Positions 35,909 to 44,095 of a DNA stretch of 64,000 nt are shown in pieces. The position numbers and the translations under genes are program-made. Source of the DNA: Janthinobacterium sp. J1-1 (GTDB lineage: Bacteria; Pseudomonadota; Gammaproteobacteria; Burkholderiales; Burkholderiaceae_D). Position 1 is the first letter of the stretch. Each line of letters opens with the position of its first letter. Where the stretch lies: positions 4,154,001-4,218,000 of the forward strand of contig NZ_CP132339.1 of assembly GCF_030944405.1 (NCBI RefSeq). The letters are read 5' to 3'. The notes below the pieces were generated by a model that made no database searches, had not been told where the DNA came from, and saw only the letters and a program-made list of their open reading frames with translations.

Positions 35909-36049
35909 TTATTTACTTTTTGGAGGATTACTAGATTTGCTAGGTTTGAGAGATGGTGTATTTCCTAGTGTGGTTTTGTTATCACGGCGGAGCTGATCCG
36001 GCTGCCCTGTTGATTTTGCTATCGGCTTTGGTCCTGGTTTAAGCGTCAT
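35909..36049 (-). CDS. Small 46-residue Pro/Lys/Ser-rich protein
   Basis: ATG at 36049 follows a near-ideal AAAGGAGAG with 5-base spacing, and the frame ends with TAA at 35909. The product is basic and rich in Pro, Ser, Thr and Lys, with repeated LKP/KPS/PPKS patterns and no hydrophobic core, so it is likely disordered. I do not recognise it. It may be the end of a module whose larger part is lost, or a free-standing small gene. Support is the start signal and the even composition rather than homology. Confidence 0.45.
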   Translation of the reverse strand: MTLKPGPKPIAKSTGQPDQLRRDNKTTLGNTPSLKPSKSSNPPKSK

Positions 36050-36243
36050 GAATGCTCTCCTTTGTGGTTCAAAAATTACAGTTTGTGCTTACCTTCCAAC
36101 GTAAAGCGGACGTTAAAATGACGCCTTTGAGATTTCCAGTATGACGCAATAACACACTTTAAGCTATCTTCACCGGGCTAAAATGGACTGTGGTGAACTT
36201 TAGGCGTCCCAACGTCATGAGCATTGTCTGCTTATGGCCGTTG

Positions 36244-36483
36244 TCAGTCGACCAGCTTCCCATCCTGCCAATATTCATATACTGCGCCAGCCGTCTCGAC
36301 ATAGAAAATGATTCGGTCGTTCAGCACTTCCAAACTTATGACCGAGGGAGCAACACCTCCAACCGAAGCTACTTCACAATTGGAGTTTGCGGGTAGAAGA
36401 AATTCCACGGCTCACGGCTCAATTACAAGTAGAAGTGTTGCGCCAGAGGTATTTTTTAGCTGAATCGAATCGCAATTAGCCAT
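36244..36483 (-). pseudogene. Small immunity-like gene interrupted by an in-frame TGA
   Basis: From ATG 36483 the minus strand encodes 23 residues (ending LLLVIEP). Then comes TGA (36414-36412), then 55 more residues in the same frame (AVEFLLPANS ... YEYWQDGKLVD) to TGA at 36244. Both halves have clear protein character and join naturally if the TGA replaces a Trp codon (IEP-W-AVEFLLP). It is therefore a 79-residue protein broken by one TGG-to-TGA change, unless the stop is read through. Small acidic, beta-rich proteins of this style are often found beside Rhs/contact-toxin genes; none is visible here. Function not assigned. Confidence 0.6.
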
Positions 36484-36644
36484 ACGTAATCCCGAAAATC
36501 GTTATAAATATTTTCCCACGTGGCCGTCCGGTAATCGCCGAACCCAGCTATGGCCGGCTGAAGAAAAGCCTGAAGTATTGTTGTTTAAAATCACTTCAAT
36601 TGTAGAGTGCCAGCATTGGTAGGCAACACATGAAGGCAAAAATG

Positions 36645-36803
36645 TCAGTCTTGGATGGACTGGTCGTCAACATATGCATCAGGTTTGGGTAAAAAATCGG
36701 TAAACAGATACGCTATGCCCAACTCGACTGCCGAAGCGTGCGCGTAATCGCCGCCTCCCGAACTCCAGAGATATAACTCAGCGCCCAACCCGGCCGTTCG
36801 TGC
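36645..36803 (-). pseudogene. Coding remnant, 5' part frameshifted or lost
   Basis: Minus-strand frame with strong protein character (GAELYLWSSGGGDYAHA ... YLFTDFLPKPDAYVDDQ) and no credible start codon. Just upstream, a neighbouring frame reads LRIVIRHERPGWA, as if one base had been lost at the GGTTGGGC near 36785. It lies in the same frame as the gene ending at 36825, separated by two TAG stops. I read it as the tail of a small gene whose start has decayed. Confidence 0.45.
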
Positions 36804-36824
36804 CTAATGACAATACGTAAGCGT

Positions 36825-37124
36825 CTACAGGTCCAGGGCTGGAATCCGATTGAGGAACTTCGCGTGAAAAGTACCTTCACGCGAATATGAAGACGCAAAG
36901 GTGACTTCGTAATCTGCGAGTGCCCATTGCCGGTCCGATATGTCGATGACTGTGCAAGTGCAGCCGAGAGGCGAAGGTAAAACAAATCCGCCTTCCAAGG
37001 TCACCCCTGTAAGTTCGATCCAGTTGAAACCCTCTAAAAACAGGCAGATCCTGTTTGGACTTTGGCTAGACGGTTCAATCTCAAGGTAGGCTTTCAGAAC
37101 TTGCCCACTAGCTACTTCTATCAT
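36825..37124 (-). CDS. Small protein of unknown function (immunity-like)
   Basis: This is a 99-residue protein with a balanced beta-strand pattern (ICLFLEGFNWIELTGVTLEGGFVLPSP, DYEVTFASSY) and no signal or membrane segment. Codon use is less GC-biased than in the flanking regions. Such stand-alone beta-rich proteins occur in arrays of immunity genes, but I cannot name the family. It lies in a run of minus-strand small genes from 38215 down to 35909. Confidence 0.6.
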   Translation of the reverse strand: MIEVASGQVLKAYLEIEPSSQSPNRICLFLEGFNWIELTGVTLEGGFVLPSPLGCTCTVIDISDRQWALADYEVTFASSYSREGTFHAKFLNRIPALDL

Positions 37125-37190
37125 TCAACTTCCTCAAAATTCTCACTACAAGTTTACTCACGAAATTAGCGCTTTAGTTAAACATCAAAG

Positions 37191-37218
37191 GACCGCTTTT
37201 GGCCGGACCCGGCCGTTC
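37191..37218 (+). repeat. Dispersed GGCCG repeat remnant
   Basis: CCGCTTTTGGCC, a short spacer, then CGGCCGTTC. A related copy lies on the other strand at 38254-38284, and partial matches occur near 36785 (CCCGGCCGTTC) and 36226 (CTGCTTATGGCC). The copies look like decayed remnants of one repeat family confined to the AT-richer islet. Confidence 0.45.
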
Positions 37219-37357
37219 TGCCCGGCATAGCAGGTTGCCATGATGAAAATCTAGCGGCTGCATCGAAGGGCTGGATTCGCCCCTTGGCGGACCTCGGAAC
37301 GTTGCGAAAATTTTTCGGACGACAGCACGTCCGGATGATTGGATGGTCGAAGAAAAT

Positions 37358-37654
37358 CTACTCCCTGAGACTCCAAAGAATCTCATCAATACCCATTACA
37401 GCTTTGTCGCCCTTGTCAAACTCTCCTGCGGCATATGCCGCGATACCTTCAGAGGTCAACTCTTCAAGCTTCGCAAGTAAGCGGGGATCTTTATCCCAAT
37501 TTTCCCTCACAGCTGCAAACTTCAACGCGCAGCGATCTCTCTGCTCTTGACGCGTCTCTGAGGACTCATCTTCCGGTTGATCGGAATCGAAGCTCATAAC
37601 AGTTACCGCTCCAGAGAAGACCGCCAACGTCTCATTCAATTTCGCCGTGGACAT
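37358..37654 (-). CDS. Small acidic protein of unknown function
   Basis: This is a 98-residue, soluble, strongly charged protein, probably helical. The first third is rich in Asp/Glu/Ser, and the rest carries LLAKLEELTSEGIAAYAAGEFDKGDKAVMGIDEILWSL. No signal peptide or cysteines apart from one. The ribosome binding site is weak (AGAAAG). Not recognised; the neighbours suggest an immunity- or antitoxin-type islet. Confidence 0.55.
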   Translation of the reverse strand: MSTAKLNETLAVFSGAVTVMSFDSDQPEDESSETRQEQRDRCALKFAAVRENWDKDPRLLAKLEELTSEGIAAYAAGEFDKGDKAVMGIDEILWSLRE

Positions 37655-37735
37655 AATCGAACAACTTTCTTTTATCTTCCTACGTCATTGATCAGCAGCG
37701 CCGTCAGGTTTCTCTTCTGGCCGATCACTTACATT

Positions 37736-38215
37736 TCAATTCAAGAAGGCAGCGGGAGGCGACGAAGAGTGCAAACTTAAAATCGCCCTTAGCTCCATTC
37801 GACACTCGGCAACGGTACCGTAAATTCCTTGCTCGGCCAGATTCAACTCGTCTTCAATAGAATCAAACAGGCAGTATAGCTCGGTGTTTTCAGCTGACCT
37901 GCCTGCCGACATCGCAACTTGCTTAGCTGCCGTTATCGTTCGCCAAAGGAGTTCCTCATCAGGCATCTCATGGAGCAAAATGTATAACAACCACCGACCG
38001 GCTATTTCGATGTTCGCGTCGCCTTGGACAGAATGTAGATCGCTAATCAGTTGGGGTACCGGCTTATTCCAGGATACCTCAATTATTTCATCTGGAGGCT
38101 CGTCCATCTTTTCGATTACCGATAACGCCCACGTGCGGACGACATCAGGCTTGCATACGCCAGCCTCAAGCCCGATGCGAAAAAACTGAGCACAAGTAGC
38201 TAATGACGGTGTCAT
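37736..38215 (-). CDS. Helical protein of unknown function (immunity-like)
   Basis: This is a 159-residue soluble protein made mainly of helices, with acidic and aromatic residues (LLYILLHEMPDEELLWRTITAAKQVAMSAG). ATG 38215 has GAGAGATCTT upstream; a longer frame from 38320 begins with low-quality sequence and a repeat remnant. All-helical proteins of this size are common among contact-toxin immunity proteins, but that is only analogy. It is the first gene of the minus-strand islet. Confidence 0.65.
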   Translation of the reverse strand: MTPSLATCAQFFRIGLEAGVCKPDVVRTWALSVIEKMDEPPDEIIEVSWNKPVPQLISDLHSVQGDANIEIAGRWLLYILLHEMPDEELLWRTITAAKQVAMSAGRSAENTELYCLFDSIEDELNLAEQGIYGTVAECRMELRAILSLHSSSPPAAFLN

Positions 38216-38253
38216 AAGATCTCTCTGATGATTCTTGGAACGGGCCGCGCAAT

Positions 38254-38284
38254 AAGCGGCCGTCCTGTATTGGCCGATAGCGGC
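38254..38284 (-). repeat. Dispersed GGCCG repeat remnant, second copy
   Basis: On the minus strand this reads CCGCTATCGGCC, an 8-base spacer, then CGGCCGCTT, matching the copy at 37191-37218 in both half-sites. It marks the upstream edge of the islet. Confidence 0.45.
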
Positions 38285-38389
38285 ACCAGAGCATAGCGGA
38301 TGGCAAAGCAGAAATCCCACACATTGTCACCATGCTGTAAATTGCGGCTCTTCGCTGTCCAGCGATTGGTTTCCTGGGCGCGCGTCGAA

Positions 38390-38929
38390 TTACCGCTTTT
38401 CCTTGTTAATCTGCTGCAAAAGCTTGAACGCCTCATGCTCGATCACCGGCTCGGCCTCATCGAGCTCCTTGCTCGCCTTGACATAGGCGGCGCGCTTGCG
38501 CTCCTTCTTTTCTTCGGGCGGCACGGCCTTCGTGGCGCCCGGCATGATCAATTGCGCACCGGAGTTGTACTTCTTGTAGATGACCTGCTTGCCGTAAGCG
38601 GTGTTGTAGTAGCGGTTCATTTCGGTTGCGGTGTCGGCGGAAATGGCGCTGGTCAGCGCTGGCGCCAGGCGCTGATACACTTCAGCAGGGGCAATTTTGT
38701 CGAGCTTGGCGAGCACCGCCTGTTTCTGCGCTTCGTTCGGGTAGCGGCTGCGGGCGGCCACGCCCTTCAGCACTTTTTCTATCTGCATCGCGCCCAGCAG
38801 ATCCTGCACGGCTTTCAGGTGTGTCGCGTTGGGAGCCGCAAGCGGCGCTGCCGGTGGCGTGGCGGCGGCAAATGCCGGGGTGGAAAAGACCAATGACAGA
38901 CCCAGTACGGCTTGGACGGCAAACTTCAT
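38390..38929 (-). CDS. Secreted DUF2059-like protein
   Basis: This is a 179-residue protein with a signal peptide (MKFAVQAVLGLSLVFSTPAFA). An Ala/Pro-rich linker follows, then a helical domain with HLKAVQDLLGAMQIEKVLKGV and the MNRYYNTAYGKQVI region typical of DUF2059-type periplasmic proteins. The C-terminus is highly charged (PPEEKKERKRAAYVKASKELDEAE). Starts with a good AAGGA. Function unknown. Confidence 0.75.
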   Translation of the reverse strand: MKFAVQAVLGLSLVFSTPAFAAATPPAAPLAAPNATHLKAVQDLLGAMQIEKVLKGVAARSRYPNEAQKQAVLAKLDKIAPAEVYQRLAPALTSAISADTATEMNRYYNTAYGKQVIYKKYNSGAQLIMPGATKAVPPEEKKERKRAAYVKASKELDEAEPVIEHEAFKLLQQINKEKR

Positions 38930-39004
38930 AAATTCCTTCAGGACGAGGTTGTGAAAGCATTACGCGCGGTGATGCGCAAGGAAATGCAAACTGGTGTTGT
39001 TTCG

Positions 39005-39985
39005 CTATTTTTGCACATTTTCTTCTGATAACTTTAATCGCGCATCAGGAGCGCCGGTGGCAAGGCGTGGCGCGATTTCCCTGACGATGTCGCAGACCCA
39101 CTGGACAAACATGTCCTTGTCGCGCGTCGCGTGGGAAACGACGGCGATCTCGATGGTGGGCAGCTCGAGTGGAATGGCGGCGGACAGCAGGCCGAAATCC
39201 TTTTCCCATAGGGGCGCCAGGCCGCCCGGCACTGCCGCGACCGCGTCCACGCGCTGCAGTACCCGGGGCAGGGAGGAGAAATGCGGGCTGGTATGGACCA
39301 CATTGCGCGACAGCCCGAGCGTGGCCAGGGCCTTGTCGACGCGCCCCTCGAACGCCCCCCGGTGCGAGACGAGCAGGTGTGGCAGGCCGATATATTGTTC
39401 CAAAGTCATTTTTCCGCCGCTACCGATGAGCTCGGGGCGCCCGACGCAGCGAAACGTCATCGATGCCAGCGCCATGCGCCGCTGCCAGGGCGGTCCCTGG
39501 TCGAATGCGCCGATGGCAAGCTCGATTTCCTCTTGCGCCAGCATGTCCGAGACCGTATAAGGGTCGGTTTCCAGCACCCGTACCCGCACATTCGGCGCTT
39601 TGCGGCTGAGCGCGGCCAGCAGCGCTGGCAGCAGCCAGGTGTCGATCCAGTCCGGCATGCCGATGGTGAGCGTCCCGGACACGGTCAGCGGATCAAATGA
39701 CGGTGGCTGGAACAGGGCGACGTGCATGTCGGACAGCGCCTGGCCCACCTGACGCTCCAGTTCCAGTGCGCGCGGCGTGGGCAGCATCCCCGTACCTGTG
39801 CGCACCAGCAGTTCGTCGTCGAACAGGCTGCGCAAGCGGGCCAGGGCGCCGCTCACCGCAGGCTGGCCCAGGTGCAGGTGCTCGGCGGCCCGCGTGACGC
39901 TGCGCTCGCGCAACAGCACCATCAGCGTGACCATCAGATTGAGGTCGACGCCGCGAAAATCATTTTCACTGATATTGGTGATCAT
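39005..39985 (-). CDS. LysR family transcriptional regulator (NodD-like group)
   Basis: This is a 326-residue LysR protein with winged HTH at about residues 15-75 (FRGVDLNLMVTLMVLLRERSVTRAAEHLHLGQPAVSGALARLR) and an effector domain. The RGVDLNL start is typical of the NodD/NahR-like group. It is divergent from the metallo-hydrolase gene, its likely target. A near-perfect palindrome covers its own start codon. Confidence 0.93.
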   Translation of the reverse strand: MITNISENDFRGVDLNLMVTLMVLLRERSVTRAAEHLHLGQPAVSGALARLRSLFDDELLVRTGTGMLPTPRALELERQVGQALSDMHVALFQPPSFDPLTVSGTLTIGMPDWIDTWLLPALLAALSRKAPNVRVRVLETDPYTVSDMLAQEEIELAIGAFDQGPPWQRRMALASMTFRCVGRPELIGSGGKMTLEQYIGLPHLLVSHRGAFEGRVDKALATLGLSRNVVHTSPHFSSLPRVLQRVDAVAAVPGGLAPLWEKDFGLLSAAIPLELPTIEIAVVSHATRDKDMFVQWVCDIVREIAPRLATGAPDARLKLSEENVQK

Positions 39986-40004
39986 AACAATCGATTTGTA
40001 TGAT
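39981..40004. promoter_or_regulatory. 24-bp palindrome in the LysR/metallo-hydrolase divergent promoter
   Basis: ATCATA-N12-TATGAT with an inner AATCGATT core; only two base pairs of the dyad mismatch. It spans the LysR start codon (39985-39983) and lies about 50 bases before the metallo-hydrolase ATG. A likely LysR binding site, also suited to autorepression. Confidence 0.55.
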
Positions 40005-40055
40005 TATGCAGGGGCGCTTATCGTAACACCGTCCCACCACCACCCAGGAATTATC

Positions 40056-41048
40056 ATGTTCACTCAACTCTTCAATGGCGCTGCCATCCGCCGTGCGCTC
40101 GTGTCCACCTCACTTGTCGTCCTCGCCACGAGCGGGACCATCATCCCGGCGATGTCGCACGCCGCCGCTCCCATGGCCGCCACCGAGGCGCCAGGCTATT
40201 TCCGCATGATACTGGGCGCGTTCGAAGTGACCGCGCTGAGCGATGGCACGCTCGACTTGCCGGTCGATGCACTGCTGTCCGCCGACGCACGCCAGACCCG
40301 CGCCGATGTCGCCAGCCTGCATCTCGAGGTTCCGCTTGAAACATCGTTCAACGCTTACCTGATCAACACGGGCGAGAAACTGGTGCTGGTCGATACCGGC
40401 GGCGGCGCGCTGTTTGGCAGCCGGCTAGGCCAGCTGGCCCGGCATATCGAGGCGGCCGGCTACAGGACGAGCCAGATCGACGAGGTATTGCTGACCCATC
40501 TGCATTCGGATCATATCGGAGGATTGATGTCGGACGGCCAGCCGGCATTTGCCAATGCGACCGTGCGGGCTGACGAGCGGGAGTCCGGCTATTGGCTGTC
40601 GGCCGAGGCCAGGAAGAGCGCGGCGGCGAATGACTTGCAGTTTTTTGATGCGGCTGCGGCTTTGTTGACGCCGTATATCACGGCTGGAAAATATCGGCCA
40701 TTCAAGGCAGGTAGCCAGGTCGTGCCGGGCATCTCCGCGGTCTCCGCGGATGGCCACACCGCAGGCAGCACGGTGTATCAGGTCGAAAGCCAAGGCAGGC
40801 GCTTGTTGCTGATCGGTGACCTGATACACGTCGGACCGGTGCAGTTCAAGCGGCCCGACGTCACAATCGCATTCGATGTCGACCGCAACGCCGCGCGCGC
40901 TACCCGGGTGGACGTGTTTCAGCGGGCTGCCGTATCCGGCGATCTGCTGGGCGGCAGCCACCTGCCATTCCCTGGCCTTGGGCACCTGCAAGCCAAGGGC
41001 CAGGGCTTCCAGTGGTTGCCGCTTGATTACACCACGAAGGTGAAATAA
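40056..41048 (+). CDS. Exported MBL-fold metallo-hydrolase
   Basis: This is a 330-residue metallo-beta-lactamase-fold enzyme with an N-terminal signal peptide (residues about 10-37, ending SHA-AA). The metal motif HLHSDH is at 148-153, Asp113 in VDTGG is the usual turn, and the later ligands are HTAG, then the Asp in LIGDLIHVG. It resembles the lactonase/AidC-like group of periplasmic hydrolases, so lactone or related ester cleavage is possible but not shown. Start ATG 40056, with AGGA upstream. Divergent LysR is the likely regulator. Confidence 0.9.
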   Translation: MFTQLFNGAAIRRALVSTSLVVLATSGTIIPAMSHAAAPMAATEAPGYFRMILGAFEVTALSDGTLDLPVDALLSADARQTRADVASLHLEVPLETSFNAYLINTGEKLVLVDTGGGALFGSRLGQLARHIEAAGYRTSQIDEVLLTHLHSDHIGGLMSDGQPAFANATVRADERESGYWLSAEARKSAAANDLQFFDAAAALLTPYITAGKYRPFKAGSQVVPGISAVSADGHTAGSTVYQVESQGRRLLLIGDLIHVGPVQFKRPDVTIAFDVDRNAARATRVDVFQRAAVSGDLLGGSHLPFPGLGHLQAKGQGFQWLPLDYTTKVK

Positions 41049-41059
41049 CGCCCTGAAAA

Positions 41060-41701
41060 TCAGGACCGCTTCGACTGGCCGATAATGCTGGCCACCTTGG
41101 CGGTAATCATGTCGACCGCCGGGCCGTTGGCGCCATGCGGCAGGATGACATCGGCGTTGCGTTTGGTCGGTTCGATGAACTGCTTGTGCATCGGGCGCAC
41201 GGTTTCCAGGTATTGTTCGACCACGCTTTCCACCGAGCGGCCGCGTTCGATGATATCGCGTTGCATGCGGCGGATAAAGCGCACGTCGGAGGCGGTGTCG
41301 ACAAAGATCTTCAGCGACATCATGTCGCGCAGGTCTTCGTCATACAGGGCAAACAGGCCTTCGATCACGATCACCGGGGCCGGCTTGACGGTAATGGTCT
41401 TGTCGGAGCGGTTGTGCAGCGTGAAGTTGTATTCCGGCATTTCGATCGATTCGCCGTTGCACAAGGCGCGCACATGCTGCACCAGCAATGGCCACTCGAA
41501 AGCCTGTGGATGGTCGTAATTCTGCTGGGGGCGCACTTCCGGCGCGAGATGGGTCTGGTCGCAGTAGTAATCGTCCTGCATCACGACCGACACCATGTCG
41601 GCGCCGAACGAGGCCAGCACTTGCTGGGATACGGTGGACTTGCCACTGCCGCTGCCGCCAGCAACACCAATGACAAAGGGAGAGTAGGAAATTTTATTCA
41701 T
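41060..41701 (-). CDS. udk: Uridine kinase
   Basis: This is a 213-residue P-loop nucleoside kinase that phosphorylates uridine and cytidine in pyrimidine salvage. The P-loop GGSGSGKS is at residues 15-22, MQDDYY carries the catalytic Asp, YDHPQAFEW binds the nucleoside, and the lid RRMQRDIIERGRS is present. Length and order fit bacterial Udk. It is convergent with the metallo-hydrolase (12 bases) and lies alone. Confidence 0.95.
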   Translation of the reverse strand: MNKISYSPFVIGVAGGSGSGKSTVSQQVLASFGADMVSVVMQDDYYCDQTHLAPEVRPQQNYDHPQAFEWPLLVQHVRALCNGESIEMPEYNFTLHNRSDKTITVKPAPVIVIEGLFALYDEDLRDMMSLKIFVDTASDVRFIRRMQRDIIERGRSVESVVEQYLETVRPMHKQFIEPTKRNADVILPHGANGPAVDMITAKVASIIGQSKRS

Positions 41702-41755
41702 CCCGCATGATACCGGAACCGCGGGCGAACCGACAGGGACCGGCTGATATCGCCA

Positions 41756-44095
41756 TCACACTTCCCACTGGAATTTGACAGTCAGCGCCTGGTTGGTGAC
41801 GGTCGGCGCGCGTGTTTTGTCGCGCGAATAGCCGACCGACATCGAGCGCCCGTGGCGCCACAGGTGGCGGTACAGCAGCGAGCGGTGCAACTGCTTTTCG
41901 GCCCACGGTTCCAGTGCGCTGACGCCATCGTCGCGCCGTTCGCCGGCCGTGTTCTGCGCCAGCAGGCGCAAGGAATCGGCTGGCGTGAAGTGCAGCATGG
42001 CCAGCACCCGCCAGCCGGTGTCGGTAAACGCCGGCTGGCCCAGGGTGCCTTGCACCCAGGCGCGGTTCCAACGTTGGTCCAGTTCCACCGCCCAGCCGTT
42101 GGGCAAGGCGTGGCGCCAGCCCAGGTTCAGCGTGACATTGCCGCCACGGCCGACCCGGTCGGCGTCGACGTCGAGCTGGCGTCCCAGGGTCACTTCCGCA
42201 TTCAGTTTGGGCAGCCAGGACAGGGGTGACGATTCGAAGCCGAAGTGCACCGCGGGCGTATCGTGCAGCCGGCCCAGGCGGTTGGCGCGCTGCTGGTCGA
42301 AGCCCAGGTTGGCCCAGAAATTGAGCTGGCGCGGGCCACGGAACCAGACGCCGGGCTGCAGCTTGCGCTCCACCACCTGGCCGCCGGCCTGGCCTGCAAC
42401 GCGGTCGCCGACGGTGCGGATCTCGTGCAGGCCCAGGTGCGCTTCCGCCTCGTACAAGTCCAGCGCCAGCCCGTTCCAGGCCGGGCGCTGCGCCCCCAGG
42501 CGGCGGTTCAGGTTGATGTCGACCTTGAGCACGCCCGTTTGCGGCACGAAGCCGTTGTCGTTGACAAAGCCGCCGCTGCTGGCCTCGAAGGCCGCGTCGT
42601 TCCACCAGGCGTCGCTGATATGCGTGAATTTGCCCCAGCCATAAACGCCGCGGCGGGTGGCGGCGCGCTGTGCGGGCTGCGCATCTTCCGCCAGCGCGAC
42701 ATTGCTGTTCGACTGCATCAGCAGCCACGCCGCCTGCTGGCCGTCGCCGCGCCACTGGCCGTCCAGGCCGAACACCGTATTGGCGCCGGCGCGGCCATTA
42801 TCGTGACTGTACCCGCGCTGCGAGGCAAAGGCACCCAGCAGCAGGCCATCGCCATGCCAGCGGCCGCGCACCAGGCTGGCCAGGGTGCGCGTGGTCTGGT
42901 CGTATTGCGCCGTTTCATACGGGCCGCCGCGCAGCACCACGCCGCCCGGCTGGTCGCGCAAGCTCATGGCCGTCGCGTCATGCCGGGCCGAGCGCCAGGT
43001 GGCACGCAGTCCCCATTCCGGATCGGCCACGGTGCGCGAATAAAAGGCCGCCAGCGGCAGGCCCAGCACGTCGGCGCTTTCCAGGAAAAATCCCCGTTTT
43101 TCAGGCAGGCTGAGGGCAATCCGGCTGGCGCCCGACGACGTCGGCTCGTCGATTTCCACCTGCGAGTAATCGGGATTGAGCGTGCCATTGAAGACCCAGT
43201 CGGCGCGCGGGCGGGCATTGACCTCCAGGCCCAGGCTGGCGCGGTTGGCGCGGCGCCGCCCGTTAGCATCGTCGTCGCGGGTAGAACGCAGGGTCAGTTC
43301 GGGTTTCAGGTCCAGAAAGGCCCTGTCGCGCACGCCGGCCACCGTGGCGCCCATGCCGTCTATCTGCTGCAGCACCGCGATATGGCTCAGGGCGTCGCTG
43401 GTCAACGGCGTGCTGGTCAGCAGCAGGCCGCCCGCATGCGGCACGCTGCGCTCGATCATGGCGCACCAGGTCTTGCCGCCTTCGTAGGGGAAACGCAGGT
43501 TGGACAAGGGCCAGCGCACTTCCATGCTGTAGCCGTCGTCCAGCAGCTTGACGGCGGCGTCGATCGGAAAGTCCGGTCCCAGGTCGGACAGGTCCTCGTC
43601 GGCGCGGTACATGCCGTCGCTGATCACGCCGGCCGTATTGATGCGCACGAACTGCGCCGCGCGGCCATGGCCCGTGGGGTCGAGCCAGATGCCGACAAAG
43701 TCCTGATCAAGGCCCACCTTGTCGCGCCGCGCCAGCGCGCCACGGCGCTGCTGCGGCGCGTCGTCCCAGGCGCGGATGCCGAACACCAGCGCGCCATCGG
43801 CCACCAGCAATTGCACCGTGGTGCGCAGCTGCGGTGGCGCGGGGCGGCCGTTTTCGGGCAGGTATTCATAAAAGGTGTCATATACGGGCGCATGGCGCCA
43901 GGCGTCGTCATTCAACGCGCCGTCGAGTTGCGGCGGCGCGCCCGCAGTCACCAGCGCGGGCAGGGCGGTGGCCGCAGGCACGTTGGCTTCAGCCGTGGCG
44001 GCCACGCCGGCGAGCACCAGCGCGGACAGCAGATTACTGGTCTTGTAGTGATTGAAGATGGATGGCACCGTATCCCTTGCAGTCGATGCAGCCAT
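41756..44095 (-). CDS. Outer-membrane DUF5916-type protein with N-terminal carbohydrate-binding-like domain
   Basis: This is a large exported protein of 779 residues. A signal peptide (NLLSALVLAGVAATAEA) is followed by a family-9 carbohydrate-binding-like domain (residues about 45-235: PQLDGALNDDAWRHAPVYDTF ... FVGIWLDPTGHGRAAQFVRIN). A long DUF5916-type region then predicts as a beta-barrel, with alternating aromatic residues and a terminal VKFQWEV. These proteins often go with surface polysaccharide or peptide use, but no such genes are nearby. Start ATG 44095 preferred to an upstream TTG; neither has a good ribosome binding site. Confidence 0.85.
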   Translation of the reverse strand: MAASTARDTVPSIFNHYKTSNLLSALVLAGVAATAEANVPAATALPALVTAGAPPQLDGALNDDAWRHAPVYDTFYEYLPENGRPAPPQLRTTVQLLVADGALVFGIRAWDDAPQQRRGALARRDKVGLDQDFVGIWLDPTGHGRAAQFVRINTAGVISDGMYRADEDLSDLGPDFPIDAAVKLLDDGYSMEVRWPLSNLRFPYEGGKTWCAMIERSVPHAGGLLLTSTPLTSDALSHIAVLQQIDGMGATVAGVRDRAFLDLKPELTLRSTRDDDANGRRRANRASLGLEVNARPRADWVFNGTLNPDYSQVEIDEPTSSGASRIALSLPEKRGFFLESADVLGLPLAAFYSRTVADPEWGLRATWRSARHDATAMSLRDQPGGVVLRGGPYETAQYDQTTRTLASLVRGRWHGDGLLLGAFASQRGYSHDNGRAGANTVFGLDGQWRGDGQQAAWLLMQSNSNVALAEDAQPAQRAATRRGVYGWGKFTHISDAWWNDAAFEASSGGFVNDNGFVPQTGVLKVDINLNRRLGAQRPAWNGLALDLYEAEAHLGLHEIRTVGDRVAGQAGGQVVERKLQPGVWFRGPRQLNFWANLGFDQQRANRLGRLHDTPAVHFGFESSPLSWLPKLNAEVTLGRQLDVDADRVGRGGNVTLNLGWRHALPNGWAVELDQRWNRAWVQGTLGQPAFTDTGWRVLAMLHFTPADSLRLLAQNTAGERRDDGVSALEPWAEKQLHRSLLYRHLWRHGRSMSVGYSRDKTRAPTVTNQALTVKFQWEV

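Noticed and set aside
35597..35996. Two overlapping short plus-strand frames
   Set aside because: Hydrophobic and Cys/Leu-rich without start signals; composition typical of chance frames.
36190..36396. Plus-strand 68-codon frame in the islet
   Set aside because: It is antisense to the TGA-split minus-strand gene, which has far better coding character; no ribosome binding site.
36713..36985. Minus-strand 90-codon frame overlapping the 99-residue gene
   Set aside because: Most of it is out of frame with a better supported gene. Only its last part (LRIVIRHERPGWA) looks coding and is treated as part of the frameshifted remnant.
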